64,000 nt of DNA from Nitrobacter sp051912485. GTDB taxonomy: Bacteria > Pseudomonadota > Alphaproteobacteria > Rhizobiales > Xanthobacteraceae. The stretch covers positions 992,001 to 1,056,000 of the forward strand of contig NZ_CP196822.1 of the NCBI RefSeq assembly GCF_051912485.1, in the 5' to 3' direction. This document shows, piece by piece, positions 45,895 through 54,249 of this stretch. Within the stretch, counting starts at the first letter, position 1, and every line of letters starts with the position of its first letter. Under the pieces are notes generated by a model. That model did not search any database. It saw only the letters and a program-made list of their open reading frames with translations, and was not told the DNA's origin. The position numbers and the translations under genes are program-made.

Positions 45895-46622
45895 TTTTGT
45901 GCGATCGCCTCGATGACAACATCATTCCAGCAGTGGCCCGACGCTCCAACTGGCGGCGGACACGGTCGGTTCGAGACTGAGACGGCCGACCACCTGTTGA
46001 GAACCGCGTCGTTTTTCGACTGAGCTGTAAGCTGTGCGGTGACTTCGACGCGCCCGCTTTCCTCGAGGTCGATGCTATCGAGCCGCCGCAGACTGAGCTG
46101 GCCGTTGCCCGTGCTCTGCAGAAGCAGGGCTCGGACATGCGCCTCTTCCGGGTTTCGGCAGACCACCCGAACGCGATAATGGCAGTCGTTTTCGGTCTGC
46201 GCGATCGGTTGCCGGTTGATGATCCGCACCAGCGGCCGCAAAGTCAGGTTGACGAGAATGACAAAGCCCGTCGCCAGCGCCGCGTGCAGCGGGTGACCAC
46301 TTCCTGCCAACAGTCCCACGGCGGCCGAGCACCACAGTGTGGCCGCGGTATTGAGGCCGGTGACATGAAGTCCCTCGCGAAAGATGATTCCTGCACCAAG
46401 AAAGCCGATCCCGGAAACAACCTGCGCCGCCACCCGTGTCGGACTTCCTTCATCGGGAAACAAACCTGCAAAGATCACAAAACTCGCCGCGCCGATCGCG
46501 ACCAGCGTATTGGTCCGCAAGCCGGCCATCCGTTGACGCCATTGGCGCTCGAATCCGATGCATGCGCCCATGAGGGTGGCCATACCGAGGCTGATGGCGG
46601 CTTGATCAATCGATGCGTTCAC
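45891..46622 (-). CDS. MgtC/SapB-family inner-membrane protein with an altered C-terminus
   Basis: 243 residues. About five membrane segments precede a C-terminal soluble domain. The MgtC core CIGFERQWRQRMAGLRTNTLV is intact, with GIGFLGAGIIFREG. MgtC proteins bind and restrain F-type ATPase or affect Mg2+ and K+ homeostasis. After DAVLNRW (~46010) the sequence stops resembling the family, while the neighbouring frame reads VVGRLSLEPTVSAASWSVGPLLE and stops at 45922-45924. This points to a one-base frameshift that replaced the last ~23 residues. The extended stop overlaps the porin ATG (ATGA). Confidence 0.85.
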   Translation of the reverse strand: MNASIDQAAISLGMATLMGACIGFERQWRQRMAGLRTNTLVAIGAASFVIFAGLFPDEGSPTRVAAQVVSGIGFLGAGIIFREGLHVTGLNTAATLWCSAAVGLLAGSGHPLHAALATGFVILVNLTLRPLVRIINRQPIAQTENDCHYRVRVVCRNPEEAHVRALLLQSTGNGQLSLRRLDSIDLEESGRVEVTAQLTAQSKNDAVLNRWSAVSVSNRPCPPPVGASGHCWNDVVIEAIAQN

Positions 46623-46844
46623 TGTGAAAATCCTGCTCGACTTGTTGGCGCTTTCGCCGGCGGCCCAGAGCCAGCCATGCTCCGAACCGCTCCAGCAATC
46701 GCGTTCCTGATAAGACAGTTCGAAGACCGTTATGAGAAATCCTGCGCTGCCGGTACATGATCATCGCGTAGCGCAAGATTTTGCTCGCCAGCCGAAAAAG
46801 CCCGATGGCTCCCCAGCGTCGCGCATTTTCGATAGCCGACCTGA

Positions 46845-47174
46845 TCACGCTCCCACCGTCAGGACTGAATTTTGTGCGTTGCGGCGACGGCCAAGTCGGA
46901 TCGCTTGCGACTGAAAAGTCCGGTTGTTCACCGGCTCAGAATCCGAGTCCTCCAGCGTTGCTTGTGCGAGGGCCTCGGATTGCCAGCGACAGCCTAATCG
47001 CGTTCCACCGTCGATCCTGGACCAACGACAAGCGAGCGCTTGGGATCTAATCCGTCGCTGCCCCCTTGGTCGGAGAATATTTGCCAGGTTGTCATTGGCA
47101 GGCATAGCTTCTTGCGTCACGGGCACTAAGCGCCATGACTGAAAAAGCCGAAATGTTGCGAGTCTCTTGAACAT
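46845..47174 (-). CDS. Small hypothetical protein
   Basis: 109 residues: MFKRLATFRLFQSWRLVPVT, then EAMPANDNLANI and ALACRWSRIDGGTRLGCRWQ. Short proteins with MPANDN and a 'C-x-W ... C-x-W' pattern occur in Bradyrhizobium-type genomes as I remember; function unknown. The start lies where sequence plausibility begins. The region 47175-47443 upstream has no gene and probably contains promoters for this and the repressor gene. Confidence 0.5.
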   Translation of the reverse strand: MFKRLATFRLFQSWRLVPVTQEAMPANDNLANILRPRGQRRIRSQALACRWSRIDGGTRLGCRWQSEALAQATLEDSDSEPVNNRTFQSQAIRLGRRRNAQNSVLTVGA

Positions 47175-47445
47175 CGCTCACCTCCACTTCCGCTTTGCGC
47201 GGCAGGCCAGTGAGCGAAATGCGATCGGCTAAGCCCGGTCACCAACCCTCACGCGGCGATAGCCGGCGCGACTAGTCTCTATGTCTTGCGGCAGCGCAAT
47301 TCCGATCAACGTCGGACTGGCGTTACCATAGGGAGTACTGCCCATGTGCTCTTCATCAGGGTTGAAGTGCTGGTCCTGAACGGAATGTTCGGCACAGCGA
47401 TTGGCCAATACGCCTGAGCTCTACCTGTGTCAAGCACATTTACCT

Positions 47446-47486
47446 ATCCTCAGGGGAGGATCAATGATATCCCCCATGGAGGATAG
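47446..47486. promoter_or_regulatory. Tandem operator of the CsoR/FrmR-type repressor
   Basis: Two copies of TATCC-N8-GGAT(A/C) at 47446-47463 and 47469-47486, spaced 23 bases start to start. The inner copy has a C-tract (CCCCC) and the outer a G-tract (GGGG), as in CsoR/RcnR-family operators. The second copy touches the ribosome-binding site (AGGAG, 47486-47490) of the repressor gene, so binding would block its own expression. Confidence 0.6.
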
Positions 47487-47495
47487 GAGACTCGA

Positions 47496-47762
47496 ATGCC
47501 GGACCATCCCCATTCTGCGATTGCCCGACGTCTGAAACGTGCCAATGGTCACCTTGAAAAGATTATCGAGATGGTCGAGCAGGGTCGGGCATGCGCTCAA
47601 ATCGCGCAACAACTGCAAGCCGTGGAGAGCGCAATTGAAAATGCCAAAAAAGCACTCATTCACGATCATATCAGTCACAGCCTGGAGCAAACCCTCAGGG
47701 CGTCCGGCTCGACGGGCCGAGCGGCGCTGCGGGACTTCAAACTGGTTGCCAAATATCTATGA
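47496..47762 (+). CDS. CsoR/RcnR/FrmR-family metal- or formaldehyde-sensing repressor
   Basis: 88 residues forming the all-helical DUF156 fold: IARRLKRANGHLEKIIEMVE, ACAQIAQQLQAVESAIENAK and IHDHISHSLEQTL. Members bind copper, nickel, cobalt or formaldehyde through Cys/His and release DNA. Here Cys38 (RACAQIAQQ), with a His near 61-65 of the HDHISH motif, fits the sensor site pattern. It is followed 16 bases later by a decayed SRPBCC gene. Which effector is sensed cannot be decided from sequence. Confidence 0.88.
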   Translation: MPDHPHSAIARRLKRANGHLEKIIEMVEQGRACAQIAQQLQAVESAIENAKKALIHDHISHSLEQTLRASGSTGRAALRDFKLVAKYL

Positions 47763-47778
47763 CCAGCGACGGTGTGCG

Positions 47779-48220
47779 ATGTCCTATGCGAGTTGTCCAA
47801 CAGCCGTCGTCAACGCGTCTGTTGAGATCGTTTGGGCGCTTCTCGCCGACCCAGTCGGATGGGGACATGTCTTTGATGTGCGCATCAACAACGTGGACCC
47901 TCCAGGTCCTGCCGTGGCCGGTCAAAAAATTGTGGGCGAGACCGGCCCTCGCTGTTTCACATCAAACTCGCGTTTTGGGTCATAGAGGCCGATGCAGAGC
48001 ACTATCGTCTCGTGATGGATAAAATTGCCACTTGGCGTTGTGGTTCGCGAAGGTCTCAAGTGCACATCTCGATGCCGATTATTGTCGCGTCGACTATCAT
48101 TGCGGTTTTTATTTTCCGAAAGGGTGGCGGGGTACGCTGACACGTACTCATGAGCCGTGAAATGAATACCGGTCCTGTCGACTCGCTATCCTGTCTCAAG
48201 CATGCAGCGGGGTTGGGCTG
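47779..48220 (+). pseudogene. SRPBCC (START/polyketide-cyclase-like) protein broken by several frameshifts
   Basis: Starts at ATG 47779: MSYASCPTAVVNASVEIVWALLADPVGWGHV, an SRPBCC N-terminus, up to IVGETGP. Then the sense changes frame (FHIKLAFWVIEADAEHYRLVMD), changes again (PLGVVVREGLKCT, then DADYCRVDYHCGFYFPKGWRG), and once more (SREMNTGPVDSLSCLKHAA). At least three frameshifts, so no intact lipid-binding protein can be made. Confidence 0.75.
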
Positions 48221-48267
48221 TGTAGGCCGAACGAATGACGACCATCGGCGGTAAGAAGGAGCAGGCC

Positions 48268-48534
48268 ATGATCGATCCATCTCCCGAACTTCCGGATGAC
48301 ATGTCCATGGCTAACGTGGAGCTTCCGCCCAAAGTGCAACAGGCACTCGCCGCGGCTGGCCTAACGACGGTGGGAGATGTACGGGAAGCGCCGGATACGA
48401 AGATCTTGCGAATCCGAGGCCTTGGGAAGAGTTCACTCGCCCTTCTCCGCAAAACGCTGGGGCTGCCATCTTCACAAGGGGTTCGCTGCGATACTACCCC
48501 AACACAGGCAAAGAACGACGATCGAAAGGGCTGA
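48268..48534 (+). CDS. Small protein with an RNA polymerase alpha C-terminal-domain-like helix-hairpin-helix fold
   Basis: 88 residues from ATG 48268, chosen because AAGGAG lies ~7 bases upstream; an in-frame ATG at 48235 is less well placed. Residues ~18-67 read VELPPKVQQALAAAGLTTVGD and RIRGLGKSSLALLRKTLGL. These fit the alpha-CTD pattern 'L ... L..AGI.TVGDL ... L.RI.G.GK.SL.EL...LGL'. A free alpha-CTD-like protein could bind DNA or a transcription factor. No neighbours suggest a role. Family recognition is by eye. Confidence 0.6.
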   Translation: MIDPSPELPDDMSMANVELPPKVQQALAAAGLTTVGDVREAPDTKILRIRGLGKSSLALLRKTLGLPSSQGVRCDTTPTQAKNDDRKG

Positions 48535-48764
48535 GGCCGTGCTCACAATCGAGACTGCAGCCGTCTCAGCCATGATCGGCGTGCGATTGATCGCAAAAAT
48601 GGACGGTGGCTCCCGCCGGACCGCTTCTGGTCAGATCACAAGCCTATCAAATTGATGCGCCGCACATAATTCGGGCAGTTCCATCGCCACTAGCGGTCGT
48701 TAGCATTGCTGATAGTATGGCTTTACGAATCCCTCAGGCAAAGTCGTCCACCATCAATGAATGA

Positions 48765-49151
48765 GTGGGTGCGGGTATGTGGGCATTTTGCGAGCGGTTG
48801 TCGGCGATCGTGACCGGGGTTGGCCTGTTTTTGCTTTGCAATCAACCATGCACATTCGCTCGCGGCAGTCTGGTTGGACACGACGATCCCTGGAATTCGG
48901 AACATCTGGAACGCCTGCCGCCCGAGGTTCAAAATGCTGTCATCCGTATGTGCGGACATCCACCGCACGCGGGTCATTACTTTGCGACCTATTTCGACAA
49001 CTCGCACGTGATGAAGCTGCACTTCGAGCATCTGCACTGTGATGGGCAGGCAATATTTTGCAGGGGAGGTAGTTGTCTCCATCAAGAATATGTTTCTACC
49101 AGAGGTCACTATCGGCTCATGAAGAGCTACTACGGTCGCAATGACGACTGA
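48765..49151 (+). CDS. Conserved secreted protein of unknown function
   Basis: 128 residues from GTG 48765, or 124 from ATG 48777. The N-terminus is a signal (ERLSAIVTGVGLFLLC, ending ...CTFARG). The mature part reads DDPWNSEHLERLPPEVQNAVI, CGHPPHAGHYFATYFDNS and FEHLHCDGQAIFC, with several Cys and His. I recall close relatives in Bradyrhizobium-type genomes without assigned function. The conserved Cys pairs suggest disulfides in the periplasm. Confidence 0.6.
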   Translation: MGAGMWAFCERLSAIVTGVGLFLLCNQPCTFARGSLVGHDDPWNSEHLERLPPEVQNAVIRMCGHPPHAGHYFATYFDNSHVMKLHFEHLHCDGQAIFCRGGSCLHQEYVSTRGHYRLMKSYYGRNDD

Positions 49152-49238
49152 CTTAGACCGATAGCGTCGTCCATAGTTTGCCAGCAAATATTCATCAAAC
49201 TGGAATGATCCCCCGTCGCCGGCATCTGTGGGGGCAAA

Positions 49239-49446
49239 TTGGGTATTTCAGTTTATCTGCAGCTTCTGTTCGAGGCGGATGACGAGACTTTTTTGCACAC
49301 CGTCACGGCGGCCCGGTCCAAGGAACTCCGTTGGCTGCTGGCATCGACAAAGCATTGGCAGACTGCCGAAGTCGCGTTTGCTTGCGGTTTCGACAGCATC
49401 GCGTCGTCCGCAATTTCGCGTGCGCCAAGAAAGCGATTAATTGTTG
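49239..49446 (+). pseudogene. Remnant of an AraC-type helix-turn-helix domain
   Basis: In frame, LRWLLASTKHWQTAEVAFACGFDSIASSAISRA follows the pattern of the second half of the AraC C-terminal DNA-binding domain ('..LLA.TD..VAEVAFACGFSS.SSF.R.F'). The Phe and Arg positions near the end are altered and no start or N-terminal domain is present. The frame runs into the end of kup2. Confidence 0.4.
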
Positions 49447-49447
49447 A

Positions 49448-51331
49448 TCAGATGGCGATCTGCCGGCCGATCTCGACGACCTGATCGCTGGGCAGGCTGA
49501 AAAAATCACTGACATGAACCGCGTTGCGCTCCATCATGGCGAACAGGCTTTCTTGCCAGGCGGGCAACCCCATGCGGTCCTCGCGGCGAACCACCGTTTC
49601 GTGACCGACATAATAGGTCACGTCATCGAAATCGACCGAGCAGCCGAGCGACTTGCTGGCCAGCAGCAACTCCGGGATATGCGGACGCTCCATGAAGCCG
49701 TAGCGGGCTTCGGCGCGCCAGACATTCGGGGCAACTTCCCGCAGGGTAATCCGCTGGTTCGACGCGAGCCGGGGAATTGGTAGAATCTCGACACGCAAAA
49801 TGAACAGGTGTTCGTGCAACGCGCGGTTATGTTTGACGTGCCAGACCATCACGGGCGGCGTATCGCGCTCGGTCCGGGTCAGGAAGACCGCGGTTCCGGG
49901 CACCCGCGGAATGCGGCCGGACTGGATCTTGGCCATGAAATCCGTGATCGGAATCAGGGATTCGTGCATCCGCGCCACCACCTCGGTGGCCCCGCGGTGC
50001 CAGACCCACATCACTCCGTAGACGGCCATCGCGAGCAGCAGCGGGACATAACCGCCTTCGGCCACCTTTGTGAGGTTGGCCAGGAAAAAGGCGCCATCGA
50101 TGGTCAGAAAAAATGCTGCGACAGTTCCCGCGGCAACGAGATTCCAGCCCCAGATATCGCGCATGGCGATGAACAGCAGAGCCGACGTCATCAGCATGGT
50201 GAGCGAAACGGCGATGCCGTAAGCGGCCGCCAGGTTGTCCGATTTGCCGAAGCCGATCGTCAGGCCGATGGTGACGATCATGAGCAGGAAATTGACGACA
50301 CCCACATAGATCTGGCCGTAGCCTTCCGACGAGGTTTGCTTGATCCGCAGCCGCGGCAGCCAGCCAAGCTGAATGGCCTGGCGCGTCATGGAGAAGGCGC
50401 CGGTAATGATCGATTGACTGGCGATGATCGTCGCCACGGTAGCGAGAACGATCAGCGGTACCAACAAAGATGGCGGGCAGAGACGATAGAAGATGTTGTC
50501 ATCGGTCGGCGCTCCGTCGAGGACGAGCGCAGCCTGTCCGGCGTAATTCAGGATCAGGGCTGGAAATACGATGGCGAACCATGACAGTCGGATCGGTCTC
50601 CTGCCGAAATGACCCATGTCAGCGTAGAGCGCCTCCGCACCGGTGACGCAGAGAAAAACGCCACCGAGTACCAGGAATCCGGTCACGCCGTGGAAGAACA
50701 GAAAAGTCAGCCCGTATCGCGGGTCGAGCGCGGCGAATACGGACGGGTGTTGCAGGATGCCCGATATACCCATGAGCGCCATAGCGACGAACCATACCAG
50801 CATGATCGGCCCGAAAGCCTTCCCGATTCTTGCCGTGCCATTCGATTGAACCGCGAACAGGGTAAGCAAAATCGTCACCGCGGCTGGAACGATGTAGGGT
50901 TGCAGAGCTGGCGTCGCGATGTTCACGCCCTCCAGCGCCGACAGAACCGAGATCGCCGGGGTGATAGCGCCGTCGCCGTAGATCAACGCGGCACCGAACA
51001 AGCCGACCGCCACAATGACCGGCCGCTGTTGTTTTTTGACACCCAACAAAGACATCAGAGCCAGAATGCCACCTTCGCCGTCGTTGTCGATGCGCATGGC
51101 AAAGGACACGTATTTCACGGTGGTGATAATGAAGAGCGTCCAGAGGACGAGCGAAAGCAGCCCCAAAACGACGCTGGCATCCGGCGCCTTGCCCGCCATG
51201 TTGAGAATAGTCTTGAACGTATAGAGCGGGCTGGTGCCGATATCCCCGAAGACGATTCCCAGAGCCGCTAAACTCAAACCCGGCAGATTGGCCTGAGGAG
51301 GCCGTTCGGCCGCTTCACTGCTGTTTGACAT
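49448..51331 (-). CDS. kup: Second Kup-type potassium uptake protein
   Basis: 627 residues with the KUP start LAALGIVFGDIGTSPLYTF, about twelve membrane segments and a C-terminal domain with RPHIPELLLASKSLG and SDQVVEIGRQIAI. It differs along its length from the kup at 2462, so it is an older paralog rather than a recent copy. Inner membrane, H+-coupled K+ uptake. It stands alone; the OMF-remnant region lies upstream. Confidence 0.95.
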   Translation of the reverse strand: MSNSSEAAERPPQANLPGLSLAALGIVFGDIGTSPLYTFKTILNMAGKAPDASVVLGLLSLVLWTLFIITTVKYVSFAMRIDNDGEGGILALMSLLGVKKQQRPVIVAVGLFGAALIYGDGAITPAISVLSALEGVNIATPALQPYIVPAAVTILLTLFAVQSNGTARIGKAFGPIMLVWFVAMALMGISGILQHPSVFAALDPRYGLTFLFFHGVTGFLVLGGVFLCVTGAEALYADMGHFGRRPIRLSWFAIVFPALILNYAGQAALVLDGAPTDDNIFYRLCPPSLLVPLIVLATVATIIASQSIITGAFSMTRQAIQLGWLPRLRIKQTSSEGYGQIYVGVVNFLLMIVTIGLTIGFGKSDNLAAAYGIAVSLTMLMTSALLFIAMRDIWGWNLVAAGTVAAFFLTIDGAFFLANLTKVAEGGYVPLLLAMAVYGVMWVWHRGATEVVARMHESLIPITDFMAKIQSGRIPRVPGTAVFLTRTERDTPPVMVWHVKHNRALHEHLFILRVEILPIPRLASNQRITLREVAPNVWRAEARYGFMERPHIPELLLASKSLGCSVDFDDVTYYVGHETVVRREDRMGLPAWQESLFAMMERNAVHVSDFFSLPSDQVVEIGRQIAI

Positions 51332-51439
51332 GCCAAGTCCTGCTCAAATGAGTTGCGCCAGTTGAATGCGCTTTTGATTTCACCGGGGCGGCACTTTCTG
51401 GAAAATCACAATTCAGTATAAGTAGAAGCTGGTCGGTAA

Positions 51440-51860
51440 AGGAAATTAGTTTGACACAGGTGGGGTCGCCGCTCGACAACGTAGCGGGCGGAGTTGGGGT
51501 CGACTATTCGACCGGCGCGTCGCCCGTCGCACATTGGCGACAGTCGTGCGTTGTAATCAGCAGGCCAACCGCCGCCGCTCGCCATGAACAGAGCAGTTGT
51601 ATCCGCAAGACGATTGGCTTCCGATTGCGCGCGCATCACCGAGTCAACCAAATAAGTCTGTTGTGCGTTGAGTACGGCAAGCTGACTAACCCGGCCTGCA
51701 TTCAGCTGCTTCTGAACGATATTGAGGTTGGCTTTCGCGGTGTCCTCCGCACGCACAGCGGCCTTCACCACGCGCGTGATTGCAGAGCCCACAAGGTATC
51801 CGCGACGTTCTGGAATGCTGTGATAACGGTGATACGATACTGAGCTTCGGTCCGCTCTGG
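51440..51860 (-). pseudogene. Remnant of a NodT-type outer-membrane efflux protein
   Basis: Minus strand reads ITAFQNVADTLWALQ in one frame, then AVRAEDTAKANLNIVQKQLN, GRVSQLAVLNAQQTYLVDSV and LADTTALFMASGGGW in another. This is the C-terminal helical hairpin of RND outer-membrane channels. Only ~120 residues remain with one frameshift. An intact paralog is at 52457-54043. Confidence 0.75.
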
Positions 51861-52059
51861 TCAAGGCGGATCGGGAACGGCTCCGATCGACCCTCGCCAG
51901 CGCGCGGCGCGAAAAGGACGCGCGAAGCGAGTTGAGTAGGCAGCACGGCAGCGCACCAAACTCGTCGGCAGAAAATTCAACGAGGAAGAGCGACGGGCAG
52001 CGCGAGGATCATGACGTAGGGGCGCGTGCGGACCTATCGCGTTATCCACTCTCGCCGCG

Positions 52060-52372
52060 ATTATGAGTTGTTTGGCGGCGATTGCGCGCGCTGACGAGGT
52101 GTCGAAAATCGCGACGTCGCCCGCATGCCGATTGGCTGGGTGCAATTCTATACGACGCAAGTGGGCGAGTGCGAGACGGTAGCCATGCGATTTTGTCGGT
52201 GAAGACCGATCGCGGGGAGTTCATCCTGGACAACATGACGGACAAATCCGGCTGTGGTCGAAGACGCCGTATCTTTACGACAAACACCTGTCGCGGGCCG
52301 GCCCGAACGTCTGGGTGTGGCTTAGCGATTCGCGGTCGGAACCCCGCCCATCGACCTTGGCCGAGGACAGGT
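52060..52372 (+). pseudogene. Remnant of a bacterial transglutaminase-like cysteine peptidase (BTLCP)
   Basis: GGDCAR near 52075 recalls the catalytic GDCEDYA motif. DGSHAILSVKTDRGEFILDN lies at ~52185-52235; after that a frame change gives LWSKTPYLYDKHLSRAGPNV and SDSRS. These are the second half of BTLCP (Pfam 06035). Frameshifts and missing N-terminus make it non-functional. Confidence 0.5.
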
Positions 52373-52456
52373 GACAGGGTAAGGGAAGTTAATGAGCCGG
52401 ACGAATCGGCTCTGATTCCTCGTTGGTGCTTAGGAGCGCTCGTTTCAGGCGCTAGA

Positions 52457-54043
52457 CTAATGTGCCCACGGAAGCCATGGCAACAGTCCGCTCTGTTCGC
52501 TGACCGGTTTGGCTGTTGCCGTCGCTACGTCGAATTTCTCCTCAGGCGCCGCGGGGCCCTGTCTGTTCCACCAGCCACCGCCCAAGGCGACGTACAGGGC
52601 AGCCGTGTCGGATAAGCGGCTTGCCTGCGCTTGAACCACCTGGATCAAGGCCTGCAGGTAGGTCTGCTGCGCGGTGAGCAGCAAAAGCACGTTGGCATCG
52701 CCGGTCTGCATGCGCTGGCGCGCGAGATCGAGGCTGATCTTGGCGGCGCGCTCGAAGTCCCGCGCCGCCTTGAGCGTGTCGGCCTCGTTTCGCAGAGCGT
52801 GCAGGCTGTCCGCCACGTTCTGCAGGGCCAAGACGACCGTGTTGCGATAGGTCCATGCCGCCTGCTCATAGGTGGCCTCCGCCGCGCGGCTCTGATGCAG
52901 CAATGTGAACCCATCGAAGATCGTGTGGACCGCATTTGCTCCCACAGACCAGGCTATGTTGGGAGGCGAAATCAGATTGGCAAGTTCCAAGCTGGTGTAG
53001 CCACGGTTCCCATTGATGGTGAAGTTTGGGAGCATATTGGCGATCGCCACGCCGACCAGCGCACTTGCTGAATGCAACTGCTCCTCGGCCGCGCGCACGT
53101 CGGGGCGTTGCTGAACCAGCGTTGACGGCAAGCTCACCGGCAGGTCGGTCGGCAGGCGGAACAACGCCAGCTTGAAAGTCTCCGCCGGTTCCTCGCTCGG
53201 GAAGCGGCCTGCGAGGGCCGTAAGCAGATCCCGCTGCACCGCGAGTTGCTGTCGCAGCGGGGGCAGCGTGGCCTTTACCTGCGCGAGAGCCGCCTCCTGG
53301 GCAGCTACGTCGCTTCGGTTGGCATAGCCCGTCGAGAGCTGGCGGCGCATGATCTCGAGCATCTTGGTGTTGAGATCGATGATCTGAAGCGTAGCATCGA
53401 TCTGCGCACGCAGGGATGCCTCCTGGATGGCTGCTACGACCACGTTCGAGGTGAGGGTGAGGTAGGCGGCCTCCACCTGAAAACGTTGCGCATCGGCCAG
53501 CGCCTGCTGCGACTCGACGCTGCGTCGATTGAGCCCCCACACGTCCAATGCATATGAAACGGCCACCTGGGCGGTGAAGACATTAAAAGGATTGATGGGA
53601 TTCCCGTCCGGTCCGATCGGCGGCGAACCGAGAGGATTGTTCGGCGCCTGCTGGCGGGTCGGGTTGAAGCTGGCCTGGACGGTTGGGAAATATTTTCCTT
53701 GCTGTGCGTAGACCAGTTCCCTCGCGGAGCGGAGAGCGGCAAGTTGCGACTGCAGGTTGGGGTTGGCTTGCAGTGATTTCTCGACCAGTGAATTGAGCGC
53801 CGGCGACCGAAACAGCTGCCACCATTTGTCGGAGACGTCCCTATCTGTGGAAAAGCGCTGTGCCTGCCCCTGGCGGGCGTCAGTCGAGCTGGTTCGACTG
53901 GGCAATGGCGCCTTGCTGTAACGGTCAACGTCAGGAGCAGCCGGCACCTTGAAATCCGGCCCCACTGCGCAGCCCGCAAGCAGCACCGTGGCCGCCAGCG
54001 CGGCGGTAGCAGGAGAAAAATACCGGACGGGTCTGTTCGACAT
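52457..54043 (-). CDS. Outer-membrane channel lipoprotein of the RND efflux system (NodT/CusC family)
   Basis: 528 residues from ATG 54043. The lipobox is TVLLAGCAVGP, so Cys is lipidated. Two OEP repeats follow: KWWQLFRSPALNSLVEKSLQ near the start and LALQNVADSLHALRNEADTL with TAQQTYLQALIQVVQAQ near the end. It forms a trimeric outer-membrane duct. The gene is divergent from the adaptor and pump genes with ~206 bases between, so together they make a tripartite pump. Confidence 0.9.
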   Translation of the reverse strand: MSNRPVRYFSPATAALAATVLLAGCAVGPDFKVPAAPDVDRYSKAPLPSRTSSTDARQGQAQRFSTDRDVSDKWWQLFRSPALNSLVEKSLQANPNLQSQLAALRSARELVYAQQGKYFPTVQASFNPTRQQAPNNPLGSPPIGPDGNPINPFNVFTAQVAVSYALDVWGLNRRSVESQQALADAQRFQVEAAYLTLTSNVVVAAIQEASLRAQIDATLQIIDLNTKMLEIMRRQLSTGYANRSDVAAQEAALAQVKATLPPLRQQLAVQRDLLTALAGRFPSEEPAETFKLALFRLPTDLPVSLPSTLVQQRPDVRAAEEQLHSASALVGVAIANMLPNFTINGNRGYTSLELANLISPPNIAWSVGANAVHTIFDGFTLLHQSRAAEATYEQAAWTYRNTVVLALQNVADSLHALRNEADTLKAARDFERAAKISLDLARQRMQTGDANVLLLLTAQQTYLQALIQVVQAQASRLSDTAALYVALGGGWWNRQGPAAPEEKFDVATATAKPVSEQSGLLPWLPWAH

Positions 54044-54132
54044 ATGACTGATTGACCGTCCTGATCGCCTTGGCGCGCGGGGCCATCGCCGGCCAATCAT
54101 TTCAGGTTAGCTGCCGCTTCGCTATGATCCCC

Positions 54133-54148
54133 TTGCCACAACTGGCAA
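54133..54148. promoter_or_regulatory. Perfect palindrome TTGCCA-N4-TGGCAA between divergent efflux genes
   Basis: Two 6-bp arms with a 4-base spacer, lying 90 bases upstream of the outer-membrane channel gene. The symmetry is seen directly; operator function is inferred. Confidence 0.5.
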
Positions 54149-54168
54149 AGATCGGCTGCGGGGGAAAG

Positions 54169-54182
54169 TGTGATTTATCACA
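54169..54182. promoter_or_regulatory. Perfect palindrome TGTGAT-TT-ATCACA between divergent efflux genes
   Basis: A 14-bp palindrome 68 bases before the adaptor start. It can be read as TGTGA-N4-TCACA, the spacing of FNR-type sites with CRP-type half-sites. A Crp/Fnr-family or another dimeric regulator could bind it. Confidence 0.5.
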
Positions 54183-54249
54183 GTAGACCGGTGGGGTGGC
54201 CCAGGGCCATTGTCCCGCGATTCTACGATTCAGGACATGATCCGTCCCT

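Noticed and set aside
46606..46848. 80-codon minus-strand ORF upstream of the MgtC-like gene, considered as a DUF1127-like protein
   Set aside because: The Arg-rich pattern does not hold the DUF1127 core and no ribosome site is visible.
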